Of a DNA stretch of 35,957 nt, positions 17,559 to 24,101 are shown piece after piece. Each line of letters opens with the position of its first letter. The stretch's first letter is position 1. A model generated the notes under the pieces. The model saw only the letters and a program-made list of their open reading frames with translations, was not told the DNA's origin and searched no databases. The DNA comes from Acidobacteriaceae bacterium (GTDB taxonomy: Bacteria; Acidobacteriota; Terriglobia; Terriglobales; Acidobacteriaceae): contig PLIO01000110.1 of assembly GCA_003140075.1 (NCBI GenBank), positions 1-35,957 on the forward strand, given 5' to 3'. Both the position numbers and the translations under genes were made by a program.

Positions 17559-17760
17559 TTATCGATAAACTTCGCCGCGGTGACCAATGCGGATTACGAG
17601 AATTGTCATCACGGAGTCTTGAATCTCGCAGATCCCACGATAGTCTCCGATGCGCTAGGGACAGAGCGTGCCCAGTGCCCCTGTCAGAGCCTTGCCAAGG
17701 TTGCGCGGGTCTTCCTGCTTAGTCAGCACGCGGCAGAACGCCAGCGTTAACTCCCTCTGG
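17559..17760 (-). pseudogene. Broken RelE/ParE-type toxin gene
   Basis: One minus-strand frame reads QEDPRNLGKALTGALGTLCP, then an in-frame TAG (17655-17657), then [31 protein letters not shown] and a TAA at 17559. Both halves match the C-terminal half of RelE-family toxins, whose pattern is roughly GKALxGxLxxLWRYRIGDYRxICxI...RIGHRxxVYR, and the stop replaces the conserved LWRY stretch. The N-terminal half is not recognisable upstream of about 17760 and no partner antitoxin was found. I read this as a decayed toxin gene next to the intact vapBC module. Stop-codon readthrough or a base error cannot be excluded. Confidence 0.75.
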
Positions 17761-17978
17761 TGAGGCGTCGCCGCTAGTCCTCCTGGAGCGTGCAGCTGAC
17801 CGCCTCCGTTAGGGCGGCTCGGACACTCTCGCACAGTTCGATTCAAAATGGACGCGGAAGCCGACCGGCAAGCCTGGGTCGCCACGGTGCAGAAAAGGGC
17901 TCCGCTGCCGGGGACGTTGTGGCTGATTTCGTAATTCGCACCGTCAGAAGTAGGCCACGCGCCGTTCACCCCGGGCCA

Positions 17979-18632
17979 CTACGACACGAACGTTACAGTC
18001 AGATTGGCCTGGAAATTGGTGTTTACCCCATTGCAAGTGTAGGTTCCGAAAATCGTCACGACCCCGGAGGCGGTGATACCGCTCAAATCCACTTCCGCAG
18101 GATCCCCTGCGGTAATCGTAACGCCAGTGTTGCTCGCAGACCACGTGACGCCAGCAGTGACGTCCTGAGCGCCCGAGATCCCCGAAACGTCCGCAGTTAC
18201 CCCAATGGTCACCGATTCGTCCGACTCGACGTTGTTGGAAGGAAGGAACGTCATTGTAAAGTTCGTCCCGTTCTCGACGCAGACGGAGGCCGACGCGGTT
18301 GCCGTCACCGCCTGGTACGACGCCGTGATTGTCGCCGTTGAGCCGAGGTCATTCCCGGACAGCAATCCTCCAGTGGTGATACCAATAGTCCCGCTACTGC
18401 TCGACCACAAAACCTTGCTCGTGATATTGCCTGCCGAGGAGTTGTCTTCGTTGGTCCCATAGGCTGAGAGTTGCAGCGTGCTGCCGAGCGGCACCGTCGG
18501 GGTGGCGGGAAAAATTGTGATCGAAGCCAGCTGCTCTGGGGGAAAGAAGCCCTGACAGCTCACGGCCAACGCTAACGCTGCAAGCGCGGCGAAGGCACCA
18601 GCAAGGCGAAGTTTCTGCTTGGTGGATGACAT
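17979..18632 (-). CDS. Ig-like (BIG2-type) lipoprotein
   Basis: A 217-residue surface lipoprotein candidate. A signal sequence (LRLAGAFAALAALALAVSC) ends in a lipobox cysteine near residue 26. Two Ig-like repeats follow, each with the BIG2 flavour: LASITIFPATPTVPLGSTLQLSAYGT...VLWSSSSGTIGITTGGLLSG, and the TIGVTADVSGISGAQDVTAGVTWSASNTGVTIT segment. Such proteins are common at acidobacterial cell surfaces and may act in adhesion or as scaffolds; no catalytic motif is present. AAGGAG lies about 12 bases before the ATG. It resembles the lipoprotein at 29564-30253 in architecture but is not a close copy. Confidence 0.8.
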   Translation of the reverse strand: MSSTKQKLRLAGAFAALAALALAVSCQGFFPPEQLASITIFPATPTVPLGSTLQLSAYGTNEDNSSAGNITSKVLWSSSSGTIGITTGGLLSGNDLGSTATITASYQAVTATASASVCVENGTNFTMTFLPSNNVESDESVTIGVTADVSGISGAQDVTAGVTWSASNTGVTITAGDPAEVDLSGITASGVVTIFGTYTCNGVNTNFQANLTVTFVS

Positions 18633-18916
18633 AGTTTCTTGAGACTCCTTGGGCGCGCCTGCTCGGGGAAAACTCTTCCTGCCCGACTGTTTCAGGATAC
18701 GGCTTCCGCGCCCCGGCGGTTGTAAAAAATTGTAGCAGAGATGATTCCAGACCGAGCCCGGACCCGCCCTTTCGTGCCACCAACGGAACCAGCGTGGCTA
18801 ACGCCGCTCTCTGACCACTGCTCGGGGTAAGAACGTCCGGAAAGCGGAGACCTTGCAGGGAAAATGGCGGCGGGTCAGGGAACCTCAGCGGGGCTGCCCT
18901 TTCCACAAAGCCGTTT

Positions 18917-18933
18917 GCCGGCGGGACGCCGGC
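18917..18933. repeat. Short GC-rich palindrome
   Basis: Arms GCCGGCG and CGCCGGC enclose a 3-base loop. The surrounding phrase (GGCGGGACGCCGGCGCTACA) resembles palindromic intergenic elements dispersed in many high-G+C genomes, but only one copy is in this window. Confidence 0.5.
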
Positions 18934-18950
18934 GCTACAAAAATGCGTAC

Positions 18951-18983
18951 AAAAATGGCCAGGGCTGAAACAGCCGCTGGCCA
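18951..18983 (-). terminator. Intrinsic terminator downstream of DUF2203
   Basis: On the minus strand the outer stem TGGCCAG/CTGGCCA (7 pairs) and the inner stem GGCTG/CAGCC (5 pairs) with a single bulge and a 3-base loop are followed by TTTTTG. It lies 36 bases after the DUF2203 stop codon. Confidence 0.78.
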
Positions 18984-19021
18984 CTGAGGCTACTGAGAAC
19001 TGAGAAACTGAGAACTGACTA
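18984..19021. repeat. Heptamer array at the DUF2203 stop codon
   Basis: CTGAGAA-type units recur at spacings of 9, 7, 8 and 7 bases, ending in the TAG of DUF2203. The 16 bases at 19003-19018 are the exact inverse complement of 15520-15535. Confidence 0.7.
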
Positions 19022-19453
19022 GTTCGTCCTCTTGGATCGAGCGATGCGTTCGTCGATAAGCTTACGCCCGGCGAATCCTTCATCGGTGCCGTGCCAGTGT
19101 GTGATCGAGTGTTCGCCCATCTTCCAGCACAGCAGGACGACGCGGCCGTCCACTTCGCAGGGAAAATCGAGCAGTCCGATATCGAGATCTTTCACCTGCA
19201 CCCCGATGGAATCGATTTCGGCGATCGCGTCTTTGGCGCGCTGTTCGGCCTTAGCGCGCTCCGCTTTGCGACGGGCGACAGGAACAATATCAACGCGCGT
19301 GCCGCCGTTGAGGAAGATTCGATGCTGCAGCGCCTGCATCTCCGCCTCAACTTCTTCAATGAGCTGCTTGCCGCTGATCGCCGCCCGCAGTAGAGACTCG
19401 AGCACCGGCAGCAGCGACTGGGCTTCTTCGAGGGTGAAGGTTCGGTCGGACAT
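19019..19453 (-). CDS. DUF2203 family protein
   Basis: A 144-residue cytoplasmic protein of the DUF2203 family, function unknown. It starts MSDRTFTLEEAQSLLPVLES with a helical N-terminal half, and ends with the family hallmark: LDIGLLDFPCEVDGRVVLLCWKMGEHSITHWHGTDEGFAGRK. The ATG at 19451-19453 is chosen because homologous sequence starts there; an extension to 19483 adds ten unlikely residues. A possible -10 box TACAAT lies just upstream, but no Shine-Dalgarno. The gene is followed by an intrinsic terminator, so it is probably monocistronic. Confidence 0.85.
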   Translation of the reverse strand: MSDRTFTLEEAQSLLPVLESLLRAAISGKQLIEEVEAEMQALQHRIFLNGGTRVDIVPVARRKAERAKAEQRAKDAIAEIDSIGVQVKDLDIGLLDFPCEVDGRVVLLCWKMGEHSITHWHGTDEGFAGRKLIDERIARSKRTN

Positions 19454-19488
19454 GGGGGATACTTCTATTGTAGCGCATGCCACGGCGG

Positions 19489-19627
19489 GTCGTTAGTCGC
19501 TAGCCGTTGGCCCTCGTACCAGTTCATGAATCCCACCAACATCCACAGGGTTCGCGATCAAGCGCCGGAGCAAGCCAAAGTGCCGTTCCCTACATGTGCA
19601 TGGCGAACGACCAACGACTAACGACGG
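19489..19627. repeat. Inverted heptamer array, DUF2203-YceI gap
   Basis: Left units are GTCGTTA, GTCGCTA, GCCGTTG and GCCCTCG (19489-19516). The right arm (19602-19627), read on the minus strand, gives GTCGTTA, GTCGTTG and GTCGTTC. The arms share an inverted run of 11 identical bases (GTCGTTAGTCG) followed by mostly transition differences. The loop is about 87 bases and holds no gene. The right arm ends 5 bases from the yceI stop codon. Confidence 0.82.
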
Positions 19628-19631
19628 TTTT

Positions 19632-20201
19632 CTACTTCTTCGTCATCTCGATATCGAGGGTGATAGTAATGTCGTCGCCCACCAACCCGGGAGCACCGGC
19701 TACGCCGAAATCCATGCGGTTGATCTTGGTGCTCGCAGAGGCGCCCATGCGCTGGTTGCCCCACGGATCTTTCATCGGCGCCGATGGCCCGTCCACGTCG
19801 AGAACAGCTTCTTTGGTTACGCCATGAATGGTGAGATCGCCGGTCACTTTCAGCTTGCCTGCTCCGGCAGCCTCGATCTTCTTCGACTTGAAAGTGATCG
19901 TGGGATATTTCTGCACATCGAGGTAGTTGGAACTGCGCAGGTCGTTGTCGCGCATTTCGACCCGCGTATCCACGGACGTCGCGTCGATCGTGGTCTGGAT
20001 CGAAGACTTGCCGAGATTGGCCGGGTCGTACTGCACGGTTCCGTTCACCTTGGTGAAGGCGCCGCGAACGGTGGAGACTCCCAAATGCCGTACGGCAAAT
20101 TGCGCCGAGGAGTGCGGCGGATCAAGTTGCCAGGTATCTTGCGCGGCGGCGGAGAGCGTAAGAAGCAATGCGACGGCGAGAGCGGAGAGAATGCGGGACA
20201 T
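19632..20201 (-). CDS. yceI: YceI-family periplasmic protein
   Basis: A 189-residue secreted protein of the YceI lipid-binding family, which binds isoprenoid-type lipids in a beta-barrel. A signal peptide (ILSALAVALLLTLSAAAQ) precedes the usual WQLDPPHSSAQFAVRHLGVSTVRGAFTKVNG. The barrel strands continue with RDNDLRSSNYLDVQKYPTITFKS, GDLTIHGVTKEAVLDV and the terminal ITITLDIEMTKK. AGGAGA lies about 11 bases before the ATG at 20199-20201. It is an isolated gene between a heptamer array and the DUF1906-like gene. Confidence 0.92.
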   Translation of the reverse strand: MSRILSALAVALLLTLSAAAQDTWQLDPPHSSAQFAVRHLGVSTVRGAFTKVNGTVQYDPANLGKSSIQTTIDATSVDTRVEMRDNDLRSSNYLDVQKYPTITFKSKKIEAAGAGKLKVTGDLTIHGVTKEAVLDVDGPSAPMKDPWGNQRMGASASTKINRMDFGVAGAPGLVGDDITITLDIEMTKK

Positions 20202-20268
20202 TGAGAGTTGTTCTCCTGATGGATTCGTAGGCAGCCGCTACAGTTTAACAAATCGCTCCGCGATGGGA

Positions 20269-21156
20269 TTAGTGCGTCCGCCCGTGAGATGGATCGGGGC
20301 TGGTCGCAGAATTCACGTCCACGTGCAGCGCGAGCGGAATCCCCGGCGCATAACATTCGCCGTCTTGGCTGTAATTAGAGCAGTGAGCAGCCACATCTTT
20401 CCGGCGCGGCGACTGCGCGAACTGCCACACCTCAGCAAAGCTCACGCCGCTTGCCGCGGGGCTGGGCGGATGCTCGGGCGGATTGACAGGAAAGGCGCAG
20501 CCGGGCGATGGCGGGCAGGCGTCGTTAATCGACCAGTAAACAATTTGCCGGTTTCCAGCGTGCAGCCGAATGTCGTCGGCAGTTACCACCTTGCCATCAT
20601 CTTCGCTCGGGATGCCGGAGCAGTAGATGCCGGCGCGGAATCCGGCGGCGGTGACGGCGTCGACCCAGGCGTAGATGTAGGCTTTCTGCTCGGGGAGCAT
20701 GCGGCCACCCTGCTCCTGATCGAGGAAGATCACGGTCTGCGCGGGAAAGCCTTCGCGGTGGGCGGCGGCGGCGGCAGCTTGGGCATCGGAGTTGCCAAGC
20801 TTCGTTGAGTAGGCGACTGATTTCAGTTCGGCAGATTTCAGTTCGGTCGGCTTGAGTTCAACATAGAGGCGTCCGTTGAAGAGCACCAGAAATCCGAAGC
20901 CAGCGGATTCTACGGCGGCGCGGTGGCCGGTCCAGGTGTTCGTTTTCTCGCCCGGAGGATTGTTGAGCCAGTAGCCGGCGTAGGAGAAAGTCTGGTGGAG
21001 GGCTTTCAGGTTGGCGTCGCCGGGGTAGGTGTTGCGGTCGAAGCCGAGGTAGGTGGGGGCGGCGCTGGACTGCGGCAGAAGAGCCGTAACTTCAAATACC
21101 AGCCCAACAAGCACCACGCCAAGCACAGCGAAGCATTTAGACCTGAAATGCTTCAT
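20269..21156 (-). CDS. Secreted DUF1906-like (glycoside-hydrolase-like) protein
   Basis: A 295-residue exported protein. After a signal peptide (CFAVLGVVLVGLVFEVTALLP) the sequence APTYLGFDRNTYPGDANLKALHQ followed by TFSYAGYWLNNPPG looks like the start of a DUF1906 (Rv2525c-like) TIM barrel, related to GH25 lysozymes. Further matching segments are VIFLDQEQGG, AYIYAWVDAVTAAGFRAGIYCSG and AEVWQFAQSP. A short tandem (TELKS/AELKS) at about residues 104-112 is encoded by a 15-base direct repeat. It lies 22 bases after the unrecognised gene, with a good AAGGAGAGC ribosome-binding site, and is probably co-transcribed with it. The substrate is unknown. Confidence 0.68.
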   Translation of the reverse strand: MKHFRSKCFAVLGVVLVGLVFEVTALLPQSSAAPTYLGFDRNTYPGDANLKALHQTFSYAGYWLNNPPGEKTNTWTGHRAAVESAGFGFLVLFNGRLYVELKPTELKSAELKSVAYSTKLGNSDAQAAAAAAHREGFPAQTVIFLDQEQGGRMLPEQKAYIYAWVDAVTAAGFRAGIYCSGIPSEDDGKVVTADDIRLHAGNRQIVYWSINDACPPSPGCAFPVNPPEHPPSPAASGVSFAEVWQFAQSPRRKDVAAHCSNYSQDGECYAPGIPLALHVDVNSATSPDPSHGRTH

Positions 21157-21178
21157 GCTTTGCTCTCCTTGCCAATCG

Positions 21179-22012
21179 TTAAGGCTTCTTGCCCTTTTTC
21201 TCGTGCTTGATCAACAAGCGAACTGCTGCGTGATACGTTGCCAAGTAGAAATGAAAAATCCATGAGTACCAGATCGCTCGGTCGTAGTTTATCTTCTGGT
21301 TCGGATTATGGTGTCGAACGGCAAAATTATTCGCAAGATCGAAGATCACCGATTCATCCTTCTTGTCTAAGACTCCTGCCAAGTTCTTGGCCTTCTTGAG
21401 CCACTCGAAAACATCTGCCATTTCGCGTATAGCGGTCTTCTTCTCGTCCAGCGAGAGGTGACGGTTTCTCCATTTGACAATAGCGTCGCGCACCTTGCTA
21501 TCCACATTCGCTTCGTCATATGGGACGATCTCTGCGTCGAGAATGTGTTGCAGTCCGTCGGTTCCCAGCGCTAGGACGACGCCCTCCTCGGTCAATTCGT
21601 ATCCGGACTTGTAGTCCGCGAGAAAAGCATTTGCCCTTTCTCGAAACTCTGCGCGACCTGCCTTTTCGTCGTAGCTGCCATAGTCCTCGTAATTCCAATT
21701 TGTCTCGGTCGTCATCCAAACCACTGGGCCCGGTCGTGAAGCATGGTCGTAAAGAAACTCCAGTGCATCGAATATGTGATCTTCAGTTCGATCTGTGGCC
21801 CACCACCCATCAACCGGAAAAAGCCTGAAGTTTAGGGCGAGGGCAGCCTCGTGCTTGATAGCGTCCGGGACGTCGGGCCCTTTAATTCCAGCCTTCTCCT
21901 TGAAGTAGGCTTTGTCACGGAAAAGCGAGTAAAGATTTACGAGCTTGAGATGAAGCTCATCGATGGTAAGGCTACCCGGCCGTTTTCTCGAACTGTAGTA
22001 GCGACGCGTCAT
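21179..22012 (-). CDS. Unrecognised protein, possible HEPN-like defence gene
   Basis: A protein of about 277 residues with no signal peptide or clear membrane helix. It starts MTRRYYSSRKRPGSLTIDELH, then LKLVNLYSLFRDKAYFKEK. The middle is acidic and mixed (DEKAGRAEFRERANAFLADY, YKSGYELTEEGVVLALGTDG, then LQHILDAEIVPYDEANVDSK). The C-terminus reads IFDLANNFAVRHHNPNQKIN and YSWIFHFYLATYHAAVRLLIK. The NNFAVRHHN segment recalls the R/H motifs near the active site of HEPN and Abi-type RNases, but this is tentative. Base composition looks lower in G+C than its neighbours, with many AAG, GAT and ATT codons, suggesting acquisition. A longer frame from 22147 would overlap moaA, so I chose the ATG at 22010-22012. 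Confidence 0.7.
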   Translation of the reverse strand: MTRRYYSSRKRPGSLTIDELHLKLVNLYSLFRDKAYFKEKAGIKGPDVPDAIKHEAALALNFRLFPVDGWWATDRTEDHIFDALEFLYDHASRPGPVVWMTTETNWNYEDYGSYDEKAGRAEFRERANAFLADYKSGYELTEEGVVLALGTDGLQHILDAEIVPYDEANVDSKVRDAIVKWRNRHLSLDEKKTAIREMADVFEWLKKAKNLAGVLDKKDESVIFDLANNFAVRHHNPNQKINYDRAIWYSWIFHFYLATYHAAVRLLIKHEKKGKKP

Positions 22013-22106
22013 ACGGCGAGGGACAAACCGGAACTCATCCAGCAATAGAATTGGGTATGGACCGCCCAAGTATATCGTGTGAGTCGGACGGGAACGCCCT
22101 CGATGG

Positions 22107-23183
22107 CTATCCCCCGATATGAACCATCGTCCTTGACGCCGGCACAAAATCCGGCTCGCCGATGTGGTGACGTTCTTCTTTTTTCTGGATCACGCCGCGG
22201 ATGAAATCCTCCAACTCTTCGTCGCTGGCGCCGCGGCGCATTTGGGCGTGGAGGTCATGGTCCCAGACAGAGAACAGGCAGGTGCGGATTTTGCCGTCGC
22301 TGGTGATGCGGATGCGGCTGCAGTGCCCGCAGAAGGGATGCGAGACGGGGGCGATGATGCCGATTTCGCCGACGCCGTCGTCGAAGCGGTAGCGGCGGGC
22401 GGTTTCCGAGCGCGCGTGCGGGATTTCGACTAGCGGACGGTATTCGGCCATGCGCGCCAGAATTTCGTCGAGCGTGACCACCGTGGTAGGCGACCAGGTG
22501 CGCCCTTCTTCAAGCGGCATGAATTCGATGAAGCGCACGGTGACGCCTTCTTCGCGCGCGAACATGCCGAAGGGGATGATCTGATCTTCGTTGAAGCCGC
22601 GCATCAGCACGCAGTTCACTTTCAGCGGCCACAATCCGGCGCGGCGCGCGGCGCGAATGCCGGCGAGTACGTGATCGTATCCGTTGGCGACGCGGGTGAT
22701 GCGGGCGAAGCGGTCGGGATCGACCGCGTCCATCGAGACCGTGACGCGTGTGAGCCCGGCGGCTTTGAGCGGCTGCGCCAAATCGGCGAGTAAATGACCA
22801 TTGGTGGTGAGCGCGATATCGAGCGGTTCGCCGGAATCGAAACTCGCCGCGAAATTTGGCTTTGAAAGGGCGCGGCTTTCAGCCGCGCCGTTGCCGATGG
22901 AAAAAGATGCGGGCTTTAGCCCCTGGGGGCGCAGCTGGGCGAGCTCACGAACAAACTCGACGACGCCTCTACGCAACAGCGGCTCTCCGCCGGTGAGGCG
23001 AATCTTCGTGACTCCCATCCCGACCAGCACGCGCGCCATGTGCAGATAGTCTTCAAACGGCAAGTCGCCATACAGCGCGCCTTCGTTGCCGGTGCGGCAG
23101 TAAACGCACCTGTAGTTGCAGCGGTCGGTGATCGAGATCCGCAGGTCGGTGATGGGGCGACCGAATTTGTCGGTGAGGGGCAT
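22107..23183 (-). CDS. moaA: GTP 3',8-cyclase MoaA with internal repeat insert
   Basis: MoaA is the radical-SAM enzyme that begins molybdenum cofactor synthesis from GTP. It shows the N-terminal cluster CNYRCVYC (residues 22-29), IRLTGGEPLLRRG, IALTTNGHLL, and the second cluster HPFCGHCSRIRITSDGKIRTCLF; the C-terminus ends in the conserved GG. The length is 358 residues against about 330 usual, because about 35 residues (about 85-119) are inserted between VREL and DIALTTNG. The insert is encoded by palindromic repeat DNA in frame. The start codon lies inside a heptamer array, with no Shine-Dalgarno. Whether the insert is tolerated is unknown; all catalytic motifs remain. No other moa gene is near. 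Confidence 0.93.
   Translation of the reverse strand: MPLTDKFGRPITDLRISITDRCNYRCVYCRTGNEGALYGDLPFEDYLHMARVLVGMGVTKIRLTGGEPLLRRGVVEFVRELAQLRPQGLKPASFSIGNGAAESRALSKPNFAASFDSGEPLDIALTTNGHLLADLAQPLKAAGLTRVTVSMDAVDPDRFARITRVANGYDHVLAGIRAARRAGLWPLKVNCVLMRGFNEDQIIPFGMFAREEGVTVRFIEFMPLEEGRTWSPTTVVTLDEILARMAEYRPLVEIPHARSETARRYRFDDGVGEIGIIAPVSHPFCGHCSRIRITSDGKIRTCLFSVWDHDLHAQMRRGASDEELEDFIRGVIQKKEERHHIGEPDFVPASRTMVHIGG
22827..22931 (-). repeat. Palindromic repeat inserted in moaA
   Basis: Within moaA, 22869-22889 has arms GGCGCGGCT and AGCCGCGCC (9 pairs, 3-base loop), and 22911-22922 has GGGCT and AGCCC around TT. The spacing and the phrases GGGGCTAAAGCCC and GCCGCGCCCTTTC resemble bacterial intergenic palindromic elements. 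The frame stays open through it, adding about 35 residues. Confidence 0.7.
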
Positions 23184-23284
23184 TCAGCACTCAGCCGTCA
23201 GCATTCAGCCAAAGAACTCGGTCGACGGCCTAATGCCCTATTGTAGCGGCTAAATGCCGAGTCCTGACTGCTGAATGCTTACTT
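23180..23284. repeat. Inverted heptamer array, GDSL-moaA gap
   Basis: Left units are GCATTCA, GCACTCA, GCCGTCA and GCATTCA (23180-23207). Right units are GCCGAGT, CCTGACT, GCTGAAT and GCTTACT (23257-23284). Positions 23180-23210 and 23248-23278 pair at 25 of 31 positions around a 37-base loop. The left array contains the moaA start codon and the right array contains the stop codon of the GDSL hydrolase. Confidence 0.85.
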
Positions 23285-24085
23285 GAGGGTCTTTTCGATT
23301 GCCGCCTCCGCCAACGGCGCCATGATCTTGAACCCGGCGGCGTTGGGATGCAGGCCGTCGTCGGCGAGGTCGCGTTTGAGTAATCCCTTGTCGTCGACCA
23401 TGGCGCTGAAGTAGTCGAGGTAGAGGCAGTCGGGGTGCGTGGCGACGTAGCTTTTCAGCCAGCGGTTCAGCTCGAGTATTTTTTCCGGCGAGCGCTGGGC
23501 AAACATACTCTGCGATTGTGGCGTGTAGTTGTGCACCGGCAGCACTGACGAGAACACGATGCGGATGTCACTGGCGCGGGCTAGTTCAGTGAAGGATGCG
23601 TAGTTCGCCTCGATGTCTTCGAGGCGCATGGGGCCGGTGTTACCGGCAATGTCATTGGTACCGGCAAGAATGACAACCGCTTTGGGATGAAGATCGATCA
23701 CGTCCTGGCGAAAACGGACCAGCATCTGCGGTGTGGTCTGGCCTCCGATGCCGCGGTTGATGTAGAGCTTCCCGGGAAAGTATTCGTCGAGATGCCAGTT
23801 GTCGGTGATGGAGTCGCCGAAAAAGACCACACGGTTCTCGCCGGGCGAAGGGGGCACGAGGGCGGCATTGGCGTCGCGGTAGCGGGCGAGTTGGCCGAAA
23901 TCATCGGTGAAGACCGCAATGCGCGAGGCGCGGTATTGGTCCAGGCCTGGGAAGCCGGTGGAAGGAACGGCGGGTGGCGCCTGGGGCGCGGGTTGAGCCG
24001 ACTGCTGAGCGAAGGCGGATGTGGCTAAAACCACGAGCGATAAAACCTGTACGGCAAATACTCGCAGCGTCATGTCGGTCTTCAT
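23279..24085 (-). CDS. Secreted GDSL/SGNH-family hydrolase
   Basis: A 268-residue exported esterase or lipase of the SGNH fold. A signal peptide (LRVFAVQVLSLVVLATSAFAQ) and a proline-rich linker lead into block I VVFFGDSITDNW (nucleophile serine), block II INRGIGGQTT, block III VILAGTNDIAGN and block V DGLHPNAAGF (catalytic Asp and His). The family cleaves acyl or acetyl esters on lipids or polysaccharides; the substrate cannot be told. The ATG at 24083-24085 is preferred, with one four codons later possible. It follows the ETF-QO gene by 16 bases and may be co-transcribed with it. Confidence 0.9.
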   Translation of the reverse strand: MKTDMTLRVFAVQVLSLVVLATSAFAQQSAQPAPQAPPAVPSTGFPGLDQYRASRIAVFTDDFGQLARYRDANAALVPPSPGENRVVFFGDSITDNWHLDEYFPGKLYINRGIGGQTTPQMLVRFRQDVIDLHPKAVVILAGTNDIAGNTGPMRLEDIEANYASFTELARASDIRIVFSSVLPVHNYTPQSQSMFAQRSPEKILELNRWLKSYVATHPDCLYLDYFSAMVDDKGLLKRDLADDGLHPNAAGFKIMAPLAEAAIEKTLK

Positions 24086-24101
24086 ATTTGAGCCTCAAGA
24101 C

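Larger units (their letters stand above)
18633..19018. other. Intergenic region, Ig-like lipoprotein / DUF2203
   Basis: This 386-base gap has no gene. It holds, in order, an uncharacterised promoter region for the lipoprotein, a short GC palindrome, a minus-strand intrinsic terminator for DUF2203 and a heptamer array, the last three listed separately. Confidence 0.7.

Noticed and set aside
17790-18341. 183-codon plus-strand frame
   Set aside because: Mostly antisense to the Ig-like lipoprotein, which has a clear lipobox and Ig repeats.
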